DNA of 64,000 nt from Microbacterium oxydans (GTDB lineage Bacteria; Actinomycetota; Actinomycetes; Actinomycetales; Microbacteriaceae), in assembly GCF_000956405.1 (NCBI RefSeq), contig NZ_JYIV01000026.1, positions 124,001 to 188,000 on the forward strand, read 5' to 3'. The translations under genes were made by a program, and so were the position numbers. The notes below the pieces were generated by a model, which was not told the origin of the DNA, did no database searches, and saw only the letters and a program-made list of their open reading frames with translations. Shown here in pieces: positions 26,267-35,129 of this stretch. The first letter of the stretch is position 1. Every line of letters starts with the position of its first letter.

Positions 26267-27103
26267 ATGGAAGGCATGACACTTCACGAAGAGGAAGGGG
26301 CTCCGGTCGTCGTACTCGGAGCCACCGGCACGACGGGCTCGCAGGTGGCGGATCTGCTGGAGGCCGCGGACGTAGGGGTGCGACGCGCCTCCCGCCGTTC
26401 GCTGTGGCGGTTCGACTGGGGCGATCCGAGCACCTGGCCGTCGCTGTTCGACGGTGTCGGGGCGGTGTACGTGGTCCTCCCTGAGGATCCGATGGACCTC
26501 ACCCCGTTCACACGGGTGCTCACCGACTCCGGAGTCGAGCGCGCCGTGGTGCTCACCGCACGGAACCCGGGGGTCAGCGGCGACGGCATCGCGTCCGGGG
26601 CGGAGGAGGTCTTCGGCGCCGCCGCGCTCGCTTCGACCTTCCTGCGCCCGTCATGGTTCGCGCAGGGCTTCACCACCGGTCTCTTCGCCGCGCAACTGGA
26701 TGCGACGGGCGAGCTGCGACTGCCGGTGGGCGAGGGGAGGGAACCGTTCATCGATGCACGGGACATCTCCAGAGTCGCAGCGACGCTCCTGCGTTCGCAG
26801 ACGCCGGGCCCGTCCCACGTCGAGCTCTCCGGCCCGCAGTCGCTCTCGTTCGCCGAAGCCGTCGAGACCGTCGGGCGGTGCACCGGGCGTGCCCTGACCT
26901 TCACCGACATCGGGGTCGACGAGTGGCGGGGCTCCGTCGCGCCCTACCTGAAGCCGCGGATCGTGGATGCCCTCGCCAACCTGTTCGACGCGATCCGTGC
27001 CGGGCGCGATGACTATCTCTCCGACGGCGTCCGCGGTGTGCTCGGCGAACAGCCGCGCTCCCTGGAGGCCGTGGTCGCCAAGGATCGTGCGGTGGCGCGG
27101 TGA
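26267..27103 (+). CDS. NmrA-like NAD(P)-binding protein
   Basis: A 278-residue protein of the atypical short-chain dehydrogenase group. VVVLGATGTTGSQVADLLEAA is the dinucleotide-binding glycine motif. The remainder (FLRPSWFAQGF, FIDARDISRVAATLL, ELSGPQSLSFAEAVE) matches NmrA/YtfG-type quinone or regulatory oxidoreductases. Two in-frame ATGs (26267 and 26276) both have poor ribosome sites. The stop overlaps the hydrolase start by GTGA. The upstream gap (26088-26266) shows nothing clear. Confidence 0.82.
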   Translation: MEGMTLHEEEGAPVVVLGATGTTGSQVADLLEAADVGVRRASRRSLWRFDWGDPSTWPSLFDGVGAVYVVLPEDPMDLTPFTRVLTDSGVERAVVLTARNPGVSGDGIASGAEEVFGAAALASTFLRPSWFAQGFTTGLFAAQLDATGELRLPVGEGREPFIDARDISRVAATLLRSQTPGPSHVELSGPQSLSFAEAVETVGRCTGRALTFTDIGVDEWRGSVAPYLKPRIVDALANLFDAIRAGRDDYLSDGVRGVLGEQPRSLEAVVAKDRAVAR

Positions 27104-27969
27104 CCGGCGACGTGGCCAGCGGGCCCACCCCCCGAGGGGTCAACAGGCGGATGGTGCTGGGCGCGGCACTGGGGGTGACGGCCGCGGTCGCCGCCGGGGC
27201 GGGTGCGGCGGTCGTCCCGTCCGGCAGTGCTTCCGCCTCCCGTTCCCGCGCCGATCTCGTGCTCATCCACGGCGGATCGCACGGAGGCTGGGCCTGGCGG
27301 CGCGTCGTCGAGGAACTCGATCCTCGCCGGGGGCGGATACTCACGCCAACGCTGCCGGGAGTCGGCGACCGTGCACACCGTCTCTCGCCCGACATCCGCT
27401 TCCAGGACGGCGTGGACGACATCGTGGCGACGATCGACGCCGAGGAGCTGCGTGACGTGGTGCTCGTGGGGCACAGCATCGGTGGCGCCTACGTCTCCGC
27501 CGTCGCCGAGCGGATCTCCGATCGCCTCCGCGGCGCGGTGTACCTCGACGCCGTCGTCGTCGATCCCGGGGAACGGATCCTCGACGTGCTCACCCCCACC
27601 AGCCGGGCCGCGCTTCCGACCGTTGTCGCGCAGGCGGGTGAGGGGTACTACGTCCCCAAGCCGCAGGATCCGACGATGTTCGGGGTGACGCGTCGGAACG
27701 ACGTCGAGTGGCTCGACCGCAGGCTCACCGCGCACCCGTGGAGCAGTTGGAGCGACGTCGTACCGCTCACCGGCACGATGCCCGATGTCCCCCTGCTGTA
27801 CATCGACTGCACGGCCCTGCCGTTCGCCGATGTCGGCCCGTCGAAGGACCGGGTGCGTGCACGGCCGGAGCGATGGTCTGTCACGAAGCTCGCGGCGGGA
27901 CACGACGCGCTCGTCACGGCCCCAGCCCACGTCGCGCGTCTGGTCCGGCGCTTCAGCGCGGGGGTCTAG
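27100..27969 (+). CDS. Alpha/beta hydrolase with twin-arginine-like signal
   Basis: A 289-residue protein starting at GTG 27100. The N terminus NRRMVLGAALGVTAAVAAGAGAA looks like a Tat or Sec signal and ends near SASA at about residue 46. The catalytic domain has the oxyanion loop LIHGGSHGGWAW, the nucleophile elbow GHSIGG (Ser about 127) and a late GHDAL histidine. This is the pattern of the salicylate-esterase/hydroxynitrile-lyase-like group. With the NmrA-like partner it may detoxify an ester or aromatic compound; the substrate is unknown. The 3-prime end overlaps the convergent AraC gene by four bases. Confidence 0.85.
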   Translation: MTGDVASGPTPRGVNRRMVLGAALGVTAAVAAGAGAAVVPSGSASASRSRADLVLIHGGSHGGWAWRRVVEELDPRRGRILTPTLPGVGDRAHRLSPDIRFQDGVDDIVATIDAEELRDVVLVGHSIGGAYVSAVAERISDRLRGAVYLDAVVVDPGERILDVLTPTSRAALPTVVAQAGEGYYVPKPQDPTMFGVTRRNDVEWLDRRLTAHPWSSWSDVVPLTGTMPDVPLLYIDCTALPFADVGPSKDRVRARPERWSVTKLAAGHDALVTAPAHVARLVRRFSAGV

Positions 27970-28808
27970 CTTCGGATGCGGCTCGGCGCGGGATCCACGT
28001 AGTTGCGGGGACTCGCGCCGAAGCGGCGTTTGAACGCGGTGCTGAGCGCGAACTCGTCCGAATAGCCGAGCCGTTCCGCGACGTCTTTCAACGGCAGCTC
28101 GGGAGCGGCGTCGAGGAGTTCGAGCGCGTGCGCCATGCGCCATCGGGCGAGGTGCGACGACGGCGTCGAGCCGACGACCTCTCGGAAGAGTCTGGCGAAC
28201 GCCGAGCGGGACATGTGGGCGTGCGCAGCCATGTCTGAGACCGTCCAGGCCGCCCCGAGTTCGCTGTGCACCGCCTCGAGTGTGGCCCCGATCGTCGGAT
28301 GCGCGACGCCGCCGATCCAGCCCGGTGGTGTCGGTGCCGTGTCGATCCAGGCTGCGATCGCCGCGCACACTGCGACCTCGGTGAGCTTGCAGAGCAGGCT
28401 GTTGACGACAGGATCGCGCCTGCCCTCGGCCTGCAGCAGTGCGACCACGGATACCAGCAGCGGTGTGCGGTCGACCACGATCGTCCGGGGGAGCTCCTGC
28501 TCGAGGAGCGTGTAGACGTGTCCACGACTCTCGAACGCGATCGCCTCGACGCCGACGACAGTGTGCATCTCGGCACGGATCTCGCGGGTCAGGGTGATGG
28601 TGTCGCCCTCGGCCGGGCACACCACGGCGAGCTGGTCCGAGCGGACGAGGTGGTGTCGTCCGCCGGTGTCGATGCGAAGGTCGTCGCGCTCCGGGATGAC
28701 GAGGAGCTGCGGGGGTGCGCCCTCACTGGCGACCGGCGATCGAGGGGCTTTCCAGCGCCGCGACGAGACCACTCTGATGCTCGAGAGGGCACGATCCACC
28801 GAACTCAC
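27966..28808 (-). CDS. AraC-family transcriptional regulator
   Basis: A 280-residue protein starting at GTG 28808. The N-terminal half is a cupin-like sensor (QLLVIPERDDLRIDTGGRHHLV). The C-terminal 100 residues contain two helix-turn-helices (AAWTVSDMAAHAHMSRSAFARLFREVVG and LPLKDVAERLGYSDEFALSTAFKRRFGASPRNY). Members with this cupin often control a neighbouring oxidoreductase or hydrolase, here the convergent 26267-27969 pair. Confidence 0.88.
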   Translation of the reverse strand: MSSVDRALSSIRVVSSRRWKAPRSPVASEGAPPQLLVIPERDDLRIDTGGRHHLVRSDQLAVVCPAEGDTITLTREIRAEMHTVVGVEAIAFESRGHVYTLLEQELPRTIVVDRTPLLVSVVALLQAEGRRDPVVNSLLCKLTEVAVCAAIAAWIDTAPTPPGWIGGVAHPTIGATLEAVHSELGAAWTVSDMAAHAHMSRSAFARLFREVVGSTPSSHLARWRMAHALELLDAAPELPLKDVAERLGYSDEFALSTAFKRRFGASPRNYVDPAPSRIRS

Positions 28809-28839
28809 TCGACCCCCTCGCTGCGCGGCGGACGCCCCG

Positions 28840-30741
28840 TCAGTCCATTCTCTCCCCGTGCCGGGGCGATGGCTCCTGGCTCGAGGCCGGGCGCAGCCCG
28901 CTGGGCGGTCCGCTGAGCGCCCGCAGTGCGTAGAGGATCGTCGCCAGGTCGACGAGCTCCTGCACGAGCGCGCCGACGACCGCCGGGATCACACCGGTCA
29001 TCGCGACGATCATGAGTCCGACGCTCAACCCGATGCCGATCCAGATCGCGGTGAGCGCGACTCGGAGCGTGTGGCGGCCGATCGCGACGGCGTCGACGAC
29101 CTTCGCGAGCGAGTCGACGAGGATCACGACGTCTGCGGCATCCCCGGCCGCAGTGGCGCCCTTCGCCCCCATCGCGATGCCGATGTCGGCGGCTGCCAGC
29201 ACGGGCGCGTCGTTGACGCCGTCGCCCACCATGAGCACGGGGCGCGGCTGCATCTCGGCCGCGAGCCGCACCTTCTCTGGCGGCAGCAGCTCCGCATGGA
29301 TCTCGTCGATGCCGAGCTGGCGTCCCACCGATTCCGCCGTCGAATCCACGTCGCCCGTGAGCATCGCCACGCGATCGACCTCGTGCAGCCGCAGCCAGGA
29401 GATCACGGCGGACGCCTCAGGCCGGGCGGCGTCCGCGAGCACGAGAACGCCGGCGAACCGCCCGTCCACCGCCACGTAGGCCGCGGCTTCTCCCGGTTCG
29501 AGCTGCGCCCGGACGGTGTCGGGTGCGAGCGAGGCGACGTAGGCGGGCTTCCCGACCACCACGGTGCGTCCGGAGATCGTCGCCGCGACCCCGTTGGTGG
29601 CGGTCTCGCTGGCTTCTCGAGCCGCGTGCAGGACGAGCCCGCGCGCATCGGCCGCGCGACGGATGCCATCGGCGAGCACGTGCGAGGAGTACTGCTCCGC
29701 GGATGCGGCCAGCTGCAGGATCTCGTCGGCGCCGAAGCCCGCGGCAGGACGGACCTCCACCAGTTCGGGGCGCCCCTGCGTGAGCGTCCCGGTCTTGTCG
29801 AACGCGGCCGAGCGCACCCGGGCGATCTGCTCGATCACGGCCCCGCTCTTCATGATCACCCCGGACTTCGCCGCCCGCGAGAGCCCGCCGAGGAATGCCA
29901 CGGGTGCCGCGATGAGGAGGGGGCACGGCGTCGCCAGCACGAGCACCTCGGCGAAGCGCGTCGAGTCGCCGGAGATCGCCCAGGCCGTGCCGGCGAGCAC
30001 GAGCGACACGGCGGTGAACGGGATGGCGAAGCGATCGGCGAGCCGGACGATCGGCGCGTGCGACGTCTCGGCGGAGTGCACCAGCGCGACGATCTGCTGG
30101 TATTGGCTGTCGGCGCCTGTGCGCAGCGCTCTGATGCGGACCGCGCGGCTTCCGTTGATCGCCCCGGACAGCACCTCCCCGCCCGCCTCGCGCGTGACCG
30201 GCATGCTCTCGCCCGTCAGCGAGGACTCGTCGAACGTCCCCGTGTCGGTCAGGAGCGTCGCATCCACCGGCACGATCTCGGAGGGGCGCACCAGCAGCAC
30301 GTCGCCGACCGCGACATCGTCGATCGGCACGTCGCGGGCCTCGTCGGAATCGGGCGAGTCCGGGTGCACCAGCACATGGGCGATGCGCGGCGAGCGGTCC
30401 AGCAGGGCGGACAGATCCCGCTTGGCCCTGCGTCCGGCGAAGTCCTCGAGCGCCTCGCCGCCGGAGAGCATCAGCACGATGATCAGCGCGGCGATGTACT
30501 CGCCGACCGCCAGCGTGGCGACCATCGCGACGACCGCCAGAATGTCGAGCCCGACGTGTCCGTGCAGCACGTCGCGCACCATGCCGATCAGCGTCCACAC
30601 CACGACGGCGGACACGTACACGGTGGCGATCCAGCGGCCGATCCCCGCTTCGTCCACCGCGTGCAACACCCCGACCGCGGCGAAGACGAGCACGGTGAGC
30701 GTGATCACGGGGTACCGCCACAGCGGTCGAAGTGCGCGCAT
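28840..30741 (-). CDS. P1B-type heavy-metal transporting ATPase
   Basis: A 633-residue membrane ATPase starting at ATG 30741. The order is an A domain with TGES, a channel motif TPCP (Thr271-Cys273), the phosphorylation site DKTGT (Asp315), the TGD and GDGVNDAP hinge, and two C-terminal helices with QELVDLATILYALR. It lacks an N-terminal metal-binding domain and the HP motif region is short (YSSHVLADGI). TPC in place of CPC argues against a simple copper pump. From memory, TPC with a QExxD helix fits the P1B-5 (nickel/iron) group, but metal choice is not proven. It diverges from the EndoH-like gene. Confidence 0.87.
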   Translation of the reverse strand: MRALRPLWRYPVITLTVLVFAAVGVLHAVDEAGIGRWIATVYVSAVVVWTLIGMVRDVLHGHVGLDILAVVAMVATLAVGEYIAALIIVLMLSGGEALEDFAGRRAKRDLSALLDRSPRIAHVLVHPDSPDSDEARDVPIDDVAVGDVLLVRPSEIVPVDATLLTDTGTFDESSLTGESMPVTREAGGEVLSGAINGSRAVRIRALRTGADSQYQQIVALVHSAETSHAPIVRLADRFAIPFTAVSLVLAGTAWAISGDSTRFAEVLVLATPCPLLIAAPVAFLGGLSRAAKSGVIMKSGAVIEQIARVRSAAFDKTGTLTQGRPELVEVRPAAGFGADEILQLAASAEQYSSHVLADGIRRAADARGLVLHAAREASETATNGVAATISGRTVVVGKPAYVASLAPDTVRAQLEPGEAAAYVAVDGRFAGVLVLADAARPEASAVISWLRLHEVDRVAMLTGDVDSTAESVGRQLGIDEIHAELLPPEKVRLAAEMQPRPVLMVGDGVNDAPVLAAADIGIAMGAKGATAAGDAADVVILVDSLAKVVDAVAIGRHTLRVALTAIWIGIGLSVGLMIVAMTGVIPAVVGALVQELVDLATILYALRALSGPPSGLRPASSQEPSPRHGERMD

Positions 30742-30827
30742 GCGTCCAGCATCGCGGGAAAGCGATGTCGGCGCCAGTGCCCGTGCGACCCGGTGCTCGT
30801 GACCGTGATCCGGGCTCTTTCGGCCCG

Positions 30828-30846
30828 ATCGCTTAAGCGATATAGT
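30828..30846 (+). promoter_or_regulatory. Predicted N-glycan-locus LacI operator over the EndoH -10 box
   Basis: ATCGCTTAAGCGAT (30828-30841) is a perfect 14-bp palindrome. It runs into TATAGT (30841-30846), a good -10 box. The 17-mer CGCTTAAGCGATATAGT (30830-30846) aligns with four other sites in this locus (consensus NGCTNAAGCGNTNTAGT). Confidence 0.75.
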
Positions 30847-30907
30847 CGGCCGCGAGTCGCACCGACGCGGCTCGATCTGGACACGACGACGAAGGAGACG
30901 AACTGTC

Positions 30908-31837
30908 ATGAGTCAGCCGAAAGCCAGGACCCACCGGTTCCGCAGAGCGATTGCAGCCACAGCGGCACTTGCGCTCGCGGGGATGGGGGCGGTCGCCGGA
31001 TCGGCGGCGGCCGCTGCGGACGACACGACTGCCGAGCCGAAGCTCGCTGTCTACGTGGAAGTCAACTCGAACGATTTAGCCAATGTCGCGGACTACACGC
31101 TCGCCGACTCCGGTCGGCCGGCCGTCGATCTGGCGATGATCTTCGCCGCCAACATCAACTACGACGGCGAGAAGGCCTACCTGCACTTCAACGAGCGCGT
31201 CACCGAGACGCTCCAGGACGCGCAGAACCAGATCCGACCGCTGCAGGCCCGCGGCACCAAGGTGCTGCTGTCCGTGCTGGGGAATCATCAGGGCGCCGGG
31301 TTCGCGAACTTCACGTCGTTCGCGGCCGCAGACGCCTTCGCCGCCCAGCTCGCCGACGCGGTCACGACCTACGGCCTCGACGGCATCGACTTCGACGACG
31401 AGTGGACGAACTACGGCGCGAACGGCACGCCGCAGCCCAACGCGCAGTCCTTCGGGTGGCTCGCCTCGGCGCTGCGTGACCGCCTCGGCCCTGACAAGCT
31501 CATCACCCTGTACGCGATCGGGGAGACCTACACCGTGACCGACTTCACCCGGTTCGACGCCGCAGCGGTGATCGACCACGCCTGGAACCCCTACTACCCG
31601 TCCTACAACGCCCCCACGGTGCCGGGGCTCGAGGACAGGGCCCGGCTCGGCGCGGCCGCGATCGACCTGTCGAACGTGAGCTCCGCGACAGCCGCGGACT
31701 ACGCCCGGCGCACGGTCTCCGACGGCTACGGCGTCTACGTGGCGTACAACCTCACCGCGACCGACCAGTCGGCTCTGCTCTCCGGGATCACGCAGGCGCT
31801 CAAGGGCGAGGCGACCGAGTACCGAGCGGCTCCGTGA
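30908..31837 (+). CDS. Secreted GH18 endo-beta-N-acetylglucosaminidase (EndoH-like)
   Basis: A 309-residue secreted protein. The signal peptide has RFRR followed by a hydrophobic alanine-rich core and ends near residue 36. The GH18 motif DGIDFDDEW sits at 158-166 and gives the DxxDxDxE pattern with Glu165 as acid; this form is closest to Streptomyces EndoH and the EndoF group. Length (about 273 mature) matches EndoH. Such enzymes cut between the two GlcNAc residues of high-mannose or hybrid N-glycans and release Man(n)GlcNAc. It lies beside a glycan importer and three mannosidase-type genes under a shared operator. I see no cell-wall anchor. Confidence 0.88.
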   Translation: MSQPKARTHRFRRAIAATAALALAGMGAVAGSAAAAADDTTAEPKLAVYVEVNSNDLANVADYTLADSGRPAVDLAMIFAANINYDGEKAYLHFNERVTETLQDAQNQIRPLQARGTKVLLSVLGNHQGAGFANFTSFAAADAFAAQLADAVTTYGLDGIDFDDEWTNYGANGTPQPNAQSFGWLASALRDRLGPDKLITLYAIGETYTVTDFTRFDAAAVIDHAWNPYYPSYNAPTVPGLEDRARLGAAAIDLSNVSSATAADYARRTVSDGYGVYVAYNLTATDQSALLSGITQALKGEATEYRAAP

Positions 31838-31853
31838 GCGGCACGAGACCCGA

Positions 31854-34800
31854 TCAGTCGAGATCGAAGAGCTCGATCTGACGGAGCGTGACCTCGGCCT
31901 CCGCCCGGACGCGGATCGCCGAGGTCACGACCCGTTCCGTGAACGTGAAGGGCGTCGTGCGGTCGGCCGGGAGATCGGAGACATGGGTCGTCGCGACGGT
32001 CTCCCACTCACCCGCGGCGTTCAGGTACTCCCACAGCAGCGCCGAGGGGGAGGCCTCTGAAGTCGCGGTCACCGTGATGTCGCTGACACCCTGCGGCGAG
32101 GGGAACCGCCATCCGACCCAGTCCCCGGCGTGCAGCGTGCTGCCCTGCCGGCTCCCGAGGTCGAGACCTGCGCCGTCGTCGAAGAGGTGCTCGGGGTGCG
32201 TGACCCTCGACGAGGCGAGCGGGCATCCGTCGAGCGAGGTCAGATCCTGATGCCAGGGGGCCGAGTGCCGTTGCGGACCAGCGAACTCCAGTGCCAGACG
32301 GGGATCGGTGCCGAACCGCAGCTCGAGGACGACGTCTCCGACGAGCGCGTCGATCGGCAGGTCGGCGGACGTCAGGCCCACGCCGTCGAGGCGCGCCTCC
32401 TCCAGCACGTGGGCCGAGGGTCCGGAGCGTCGCGACCGAATCCGCAGCGTCGAGCCGTCACCGCGATCCACACGGATGTCGTCGAACAGCGGCGACCCGA
32501 TCCGGAGTCGTCCCGACGCGAGCTCCAGTGGATAGAGCCCGAGCGCGGCCCACAGCCACCATGCGCTCATCTCGCCGTTGTCCTCGTCGCCCGGGAACCC
32601 CTGACCGATGTGGGCGCCGGCGAACAGGCGCCCGGCGAGGTCATGCACGAGCGGTGCCGTCTGCCACGGGCGGTCGGAGAATGCGTACATGAAAGGGATG
32701 TGGTGGGCGGGTTGATTCGAGATCGCACACATCCCCGACCGCAGCGCGCGTGCCTCCCGCTGCTCGTGGATCACGGTGTCGTACGCACCGCCGAATCGCT
32801 CGTCCGCGGTCTCGGGTTCGGCGAAGAGCGCGTCGAGATGGCGGCCGAGGCGCGCGGGGCCGCCGTGGAGGTCGGCGAGTCCTGCGCCGTCGTGCACGGC
32901 TCCGACCGACATGCCCCAGGCGTTCGTCTCGACGTTGTCTCCGCCCCAGGAGCGCGGATCGAAGCTTCCCGCGAACTCGCCGAGAGCATCCCGCCCGCGG
33001 AAGAATCCCGTGGCCGGGTCGAACAGGGTGCGATACGACCGCGCTCGGTTCGCGAAGTACCGGGCGAAGGATCGATAGCGGGCGGCATCCGATGCGGACT
33101 CGCACTCGGCGGCGAGCTGCGCGGCGAAGTGGCCGAGCGCGGCATCGCTCACCGCGTTCTCGATGCTCCAGCTCATGCCCTCCGGTACGTCCGAGGAGAT
33201 GTACCCGGTGAACCGACCCGTCGCGATCCCCTTGCGACCACGGCGTGCGTCGGGCCCCGGCTCGCAGGCGTTCCGCCACCCGCTCTCGAAAGCGGCCGCG
33301 CGGTCGAACCCGACGCCCCAGCGGGCGGCATCCGCGAAGATCTGGTCGCTGGAGGTGCCGACCATGCTGTCGACGTAGCCGGGAGCGCTCCATCTCGCCA
33401 TCCAGCCGCCCCGACGGTACTGCTCGATCTGCCCGTCGAGCAGCTCTCCGGCGCGGGCGGGGTCGAGCAGGGCGAGTGCCGGCCACTCGGTGCGATAGGT
33501 GTCCCAGTAACCGTTGTTGACGACGAGCTCACCGTCGACGATCGGTGGTGTCTCGCCCGAGGGCCCCCGCGCGGCGAACACGTCGGCGAACCTCCAGACG
33601 GGCGCCTCCGCCGTCCCGACGTTCTCCGCCGCGCTGTTGGGATACAGATGCATACGGTGGAGGGCGGCAGCGATCCGGGAGCGGTGCTCCTCGTCGGCGA
33701 GCGAGCGATAGGGGAGCTCGCCCTCCGGCAGCCGGGGGATCGTCACGCGCGACAGCAGACGATTCCAGCGAGCTGCGGTCGCGTCGCGCAGCTGCTCGTA
33801 GGCGATCGACCATGGTGCTTCGATCTCCAGAGCATGTCTGGCCTGCTCGATGGAGAGGAAGGAGATGCCGATCCGTACCTCGAGAGAGCCCCGTCCGGAG
33901 ACGTAGCCTGCGACGGCACCGCGTCCGTCACCGTGTCCGTCGCCGTGTCCGCCGTCGTCGAGTCGACCGTGCGCCGATGTCGGCCCTGCGCCACCGGCGT
34001 CAGGGGCGGGGTGCGACACGGTCCCCGCGAAGAAGCAGCGGGGAGCGTTGCCCCACTCCTCGGAGCCTTCGGGGATCCAGCCTTCGAACGCGCCGGCTTC
34101 CGTCCAGGCGAGGCACCCGTCATCGCTGAGCTGGTCGATGACGAAGCCGATGCGACCGCCGGCATCGGAGCTGCTGCACACGCGGAACGCGGCGGTGTGG
34201 TCGGTCGCCGTCGTCTCGACGTGCAGACCGTCGCCGAGCTCGGCCGCGTACTCGTGCGGTCGTGCGCGTTCGGTGCCCGGTGTGACCCACCGTCGTCGCC
34301 CGACACGACTCGATGTCGGGTCGCCGAGGAAAGGCATCAGCTGCAGCACGGAACGATCACCGATCCACGGACTCGGCTGATGCGAGAACTGCAGGGCTTC
34401 GAGTCGTCGCCCCTGCGGATCGTCGTGCACGAACGGGCGATACGGCCAGCGGGAGTCGGTGGCATCGGTGGCCGGAGTGACGAACGTGAATCCGTGCGGC
34501 ACGGCCACCGCCGGGATGGTGTTGCCGCGCGAGAACCGGGGACCCGAGTGCGAGCCGCGCCGGGTGTCGACGCGCTCCACGGGTGCGAGGTCGGCCGGTG
34601 CCGGGACCCTCTCCTCGACCAGGAGCTGCACGAAGCCCGTGCAGCTCGCGGGGAGGTCCGCGGTATCCGCAGGCCGCGACGCAGACAGCGACGCGGTGCC
34701 GAGCACGACCTCGACCGCCCCGGTGCGACCTGCGAAGGGGGCGAGGGCGACGGTGTCGGCGTTCCACTGCTCCGGCAGACTCCACCGGGCATCGAACTGC

Positions 34801-35129
34801 GCCTGGGCGGTGACCGGGAAGTCGTAGCGGTCCCGTACGGCCGTTTCATCGCTCAACCGCGAGCCGTCGGCGAAGCGCACATCGACCGTCACAGCGAGTG
34901 CGGCGTGCGGTGCCAGGGTCGCCGTCGGCCCGTCCGCGTAGAACGCCCAGTGCAGCACGGTGTCCTGGGTGACCTCGAGCGCGGCGAGATCCGGTACGTC
35001 GAGCCGCTGCTCGCCGACGGACGGATCGAACGAGAAGGCGAAGACCGGAGCCCGGAGCACACCGCTGCGGGCGCGGGACGACGGGGGATCGGCTGGGCCG
35101 TCCGCCGGGATGAGGTGCACGGTGCTCAC
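31854..35129 (-). CDS. GH92 alpha-mannosidase, cytoplasmic, with C-terminal discoidin-like domain
   Basis: A 1091-residue enzyme starting at GTG 35129, overlapping the permease stop by GTGA. The GH92 hallmark GDEDNGEMSAWW (about 847-858) includes catalytic acidic residues. Upstream are VVNNGYWDTYRTEWP and GYISSDVPEGMSWSIENAVSD, also family-typical. The last 110 residues (EYLNAAGEWETVATTHVSDL, IRVRAEAEVTLRQIELFDL) resemble an F5/8 C carbohydrate-binding fold. GH92 enzymes are calcium-dependent exo-mannosidases, mostly alpha-1,2. No signal peptide is visible, so it acts on imported glycan. A His/Gly/Asp-rich insert (HGDGHGDGRG) at about residue 390 is probably a flexible loop. Confidence 0.9.
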   Translation of the reverse strand: MSTVHLIPADGPADPPSSRARSGVLRAPVFAFSFDPSVGEQRLDVPDLAALEVTQDTVLHWAFYADGPTATLAPHAALAVTVDVRFADGSRLSDETAVRDRYDFPVTAQAQFDARWSLPEQWNADTVALAPFAGRTGAVEVVLGTASLSASRPADTADLPASCTGFVQLLVEERVPAPADLAPVERVDTRRGSHSGPRFSRGNTIPAVAVPHGFTFVTPATDATDSRWPYRPFVHDDPQGRRLEALQFSHQPSPWIGDRSVLQLMPFLGDPTSSRVGRRRWVTPGTERARPHEYAAELGDGLHVETTATDHTAAFRVCSSSDAGGRIGFVIDQLSDDGCLAWTEAGAFEGWIPEGSEEWGNAPRCFFAGTVSHPAPDAGGAGPTSAHGRLDDGGHGDGHGDGRGAVAGYVSGRGSLEVRIGISFLSIEQARHALEIEAPWSIAYEQLRDATAARWNRLLSRVTIPRLPEGELPYRSLADEEHRSRIAAALHRMHLYPNSAAENVGTAEAPVWRFADVFAARGPSGETPPIVDGELVVNNGYWDTYRTEWPALALLDPARAGELLDGQIEQYRRGGWMARWSAPGYVDSMVGTSSDQIFADAARWGVGFDRAAAFESGWRNACEPGPDARRGRKGIATGRFTGYISSDVPEGMSWSIENAVSDAALGHFAAQLAAECESASDAARYRSFARYFANRARSYRTLFDPATGFFRGRDALGEFAGSFDPRSWGGDNVETNAWGMSVGAVHDGAGLADLHGGPARLGRHLDALFAEPETADERFGGAYDTVIHEQREARALRSGMCAISNQPAHHIPFMYAFSDRPWQTAPLVHDLAGRLFAGAHIGQGFPGDEDNGEMSAWWLWAALGLYPLELASGRLRIGSPLFDDIRVDRGDGSTLRIRSRRSGPSAHVLEEARLDGVGLTSADLPIDALVGDVVLELRFGTDPRLALEFAGPQRHSAPWHQDLTSLDGCPLASSRVTHPEHLFDDGAGLDLGSRQGSTLHAGDWVGWRFPSPQGVSDITVTATSEASPSALLWEYLNAAGEWETVATTHVSDLPADRTTPFTFTERVVTSAIRVRAEAEVTLRQIELFDLD

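Noticed and set aside
30741..30909. N-terminal extension of the P1B ATPase
   Set aside because: The frame is open to 30909 but the added residues are basic without metal motifs and would overlay the EndoH promoter and operator.
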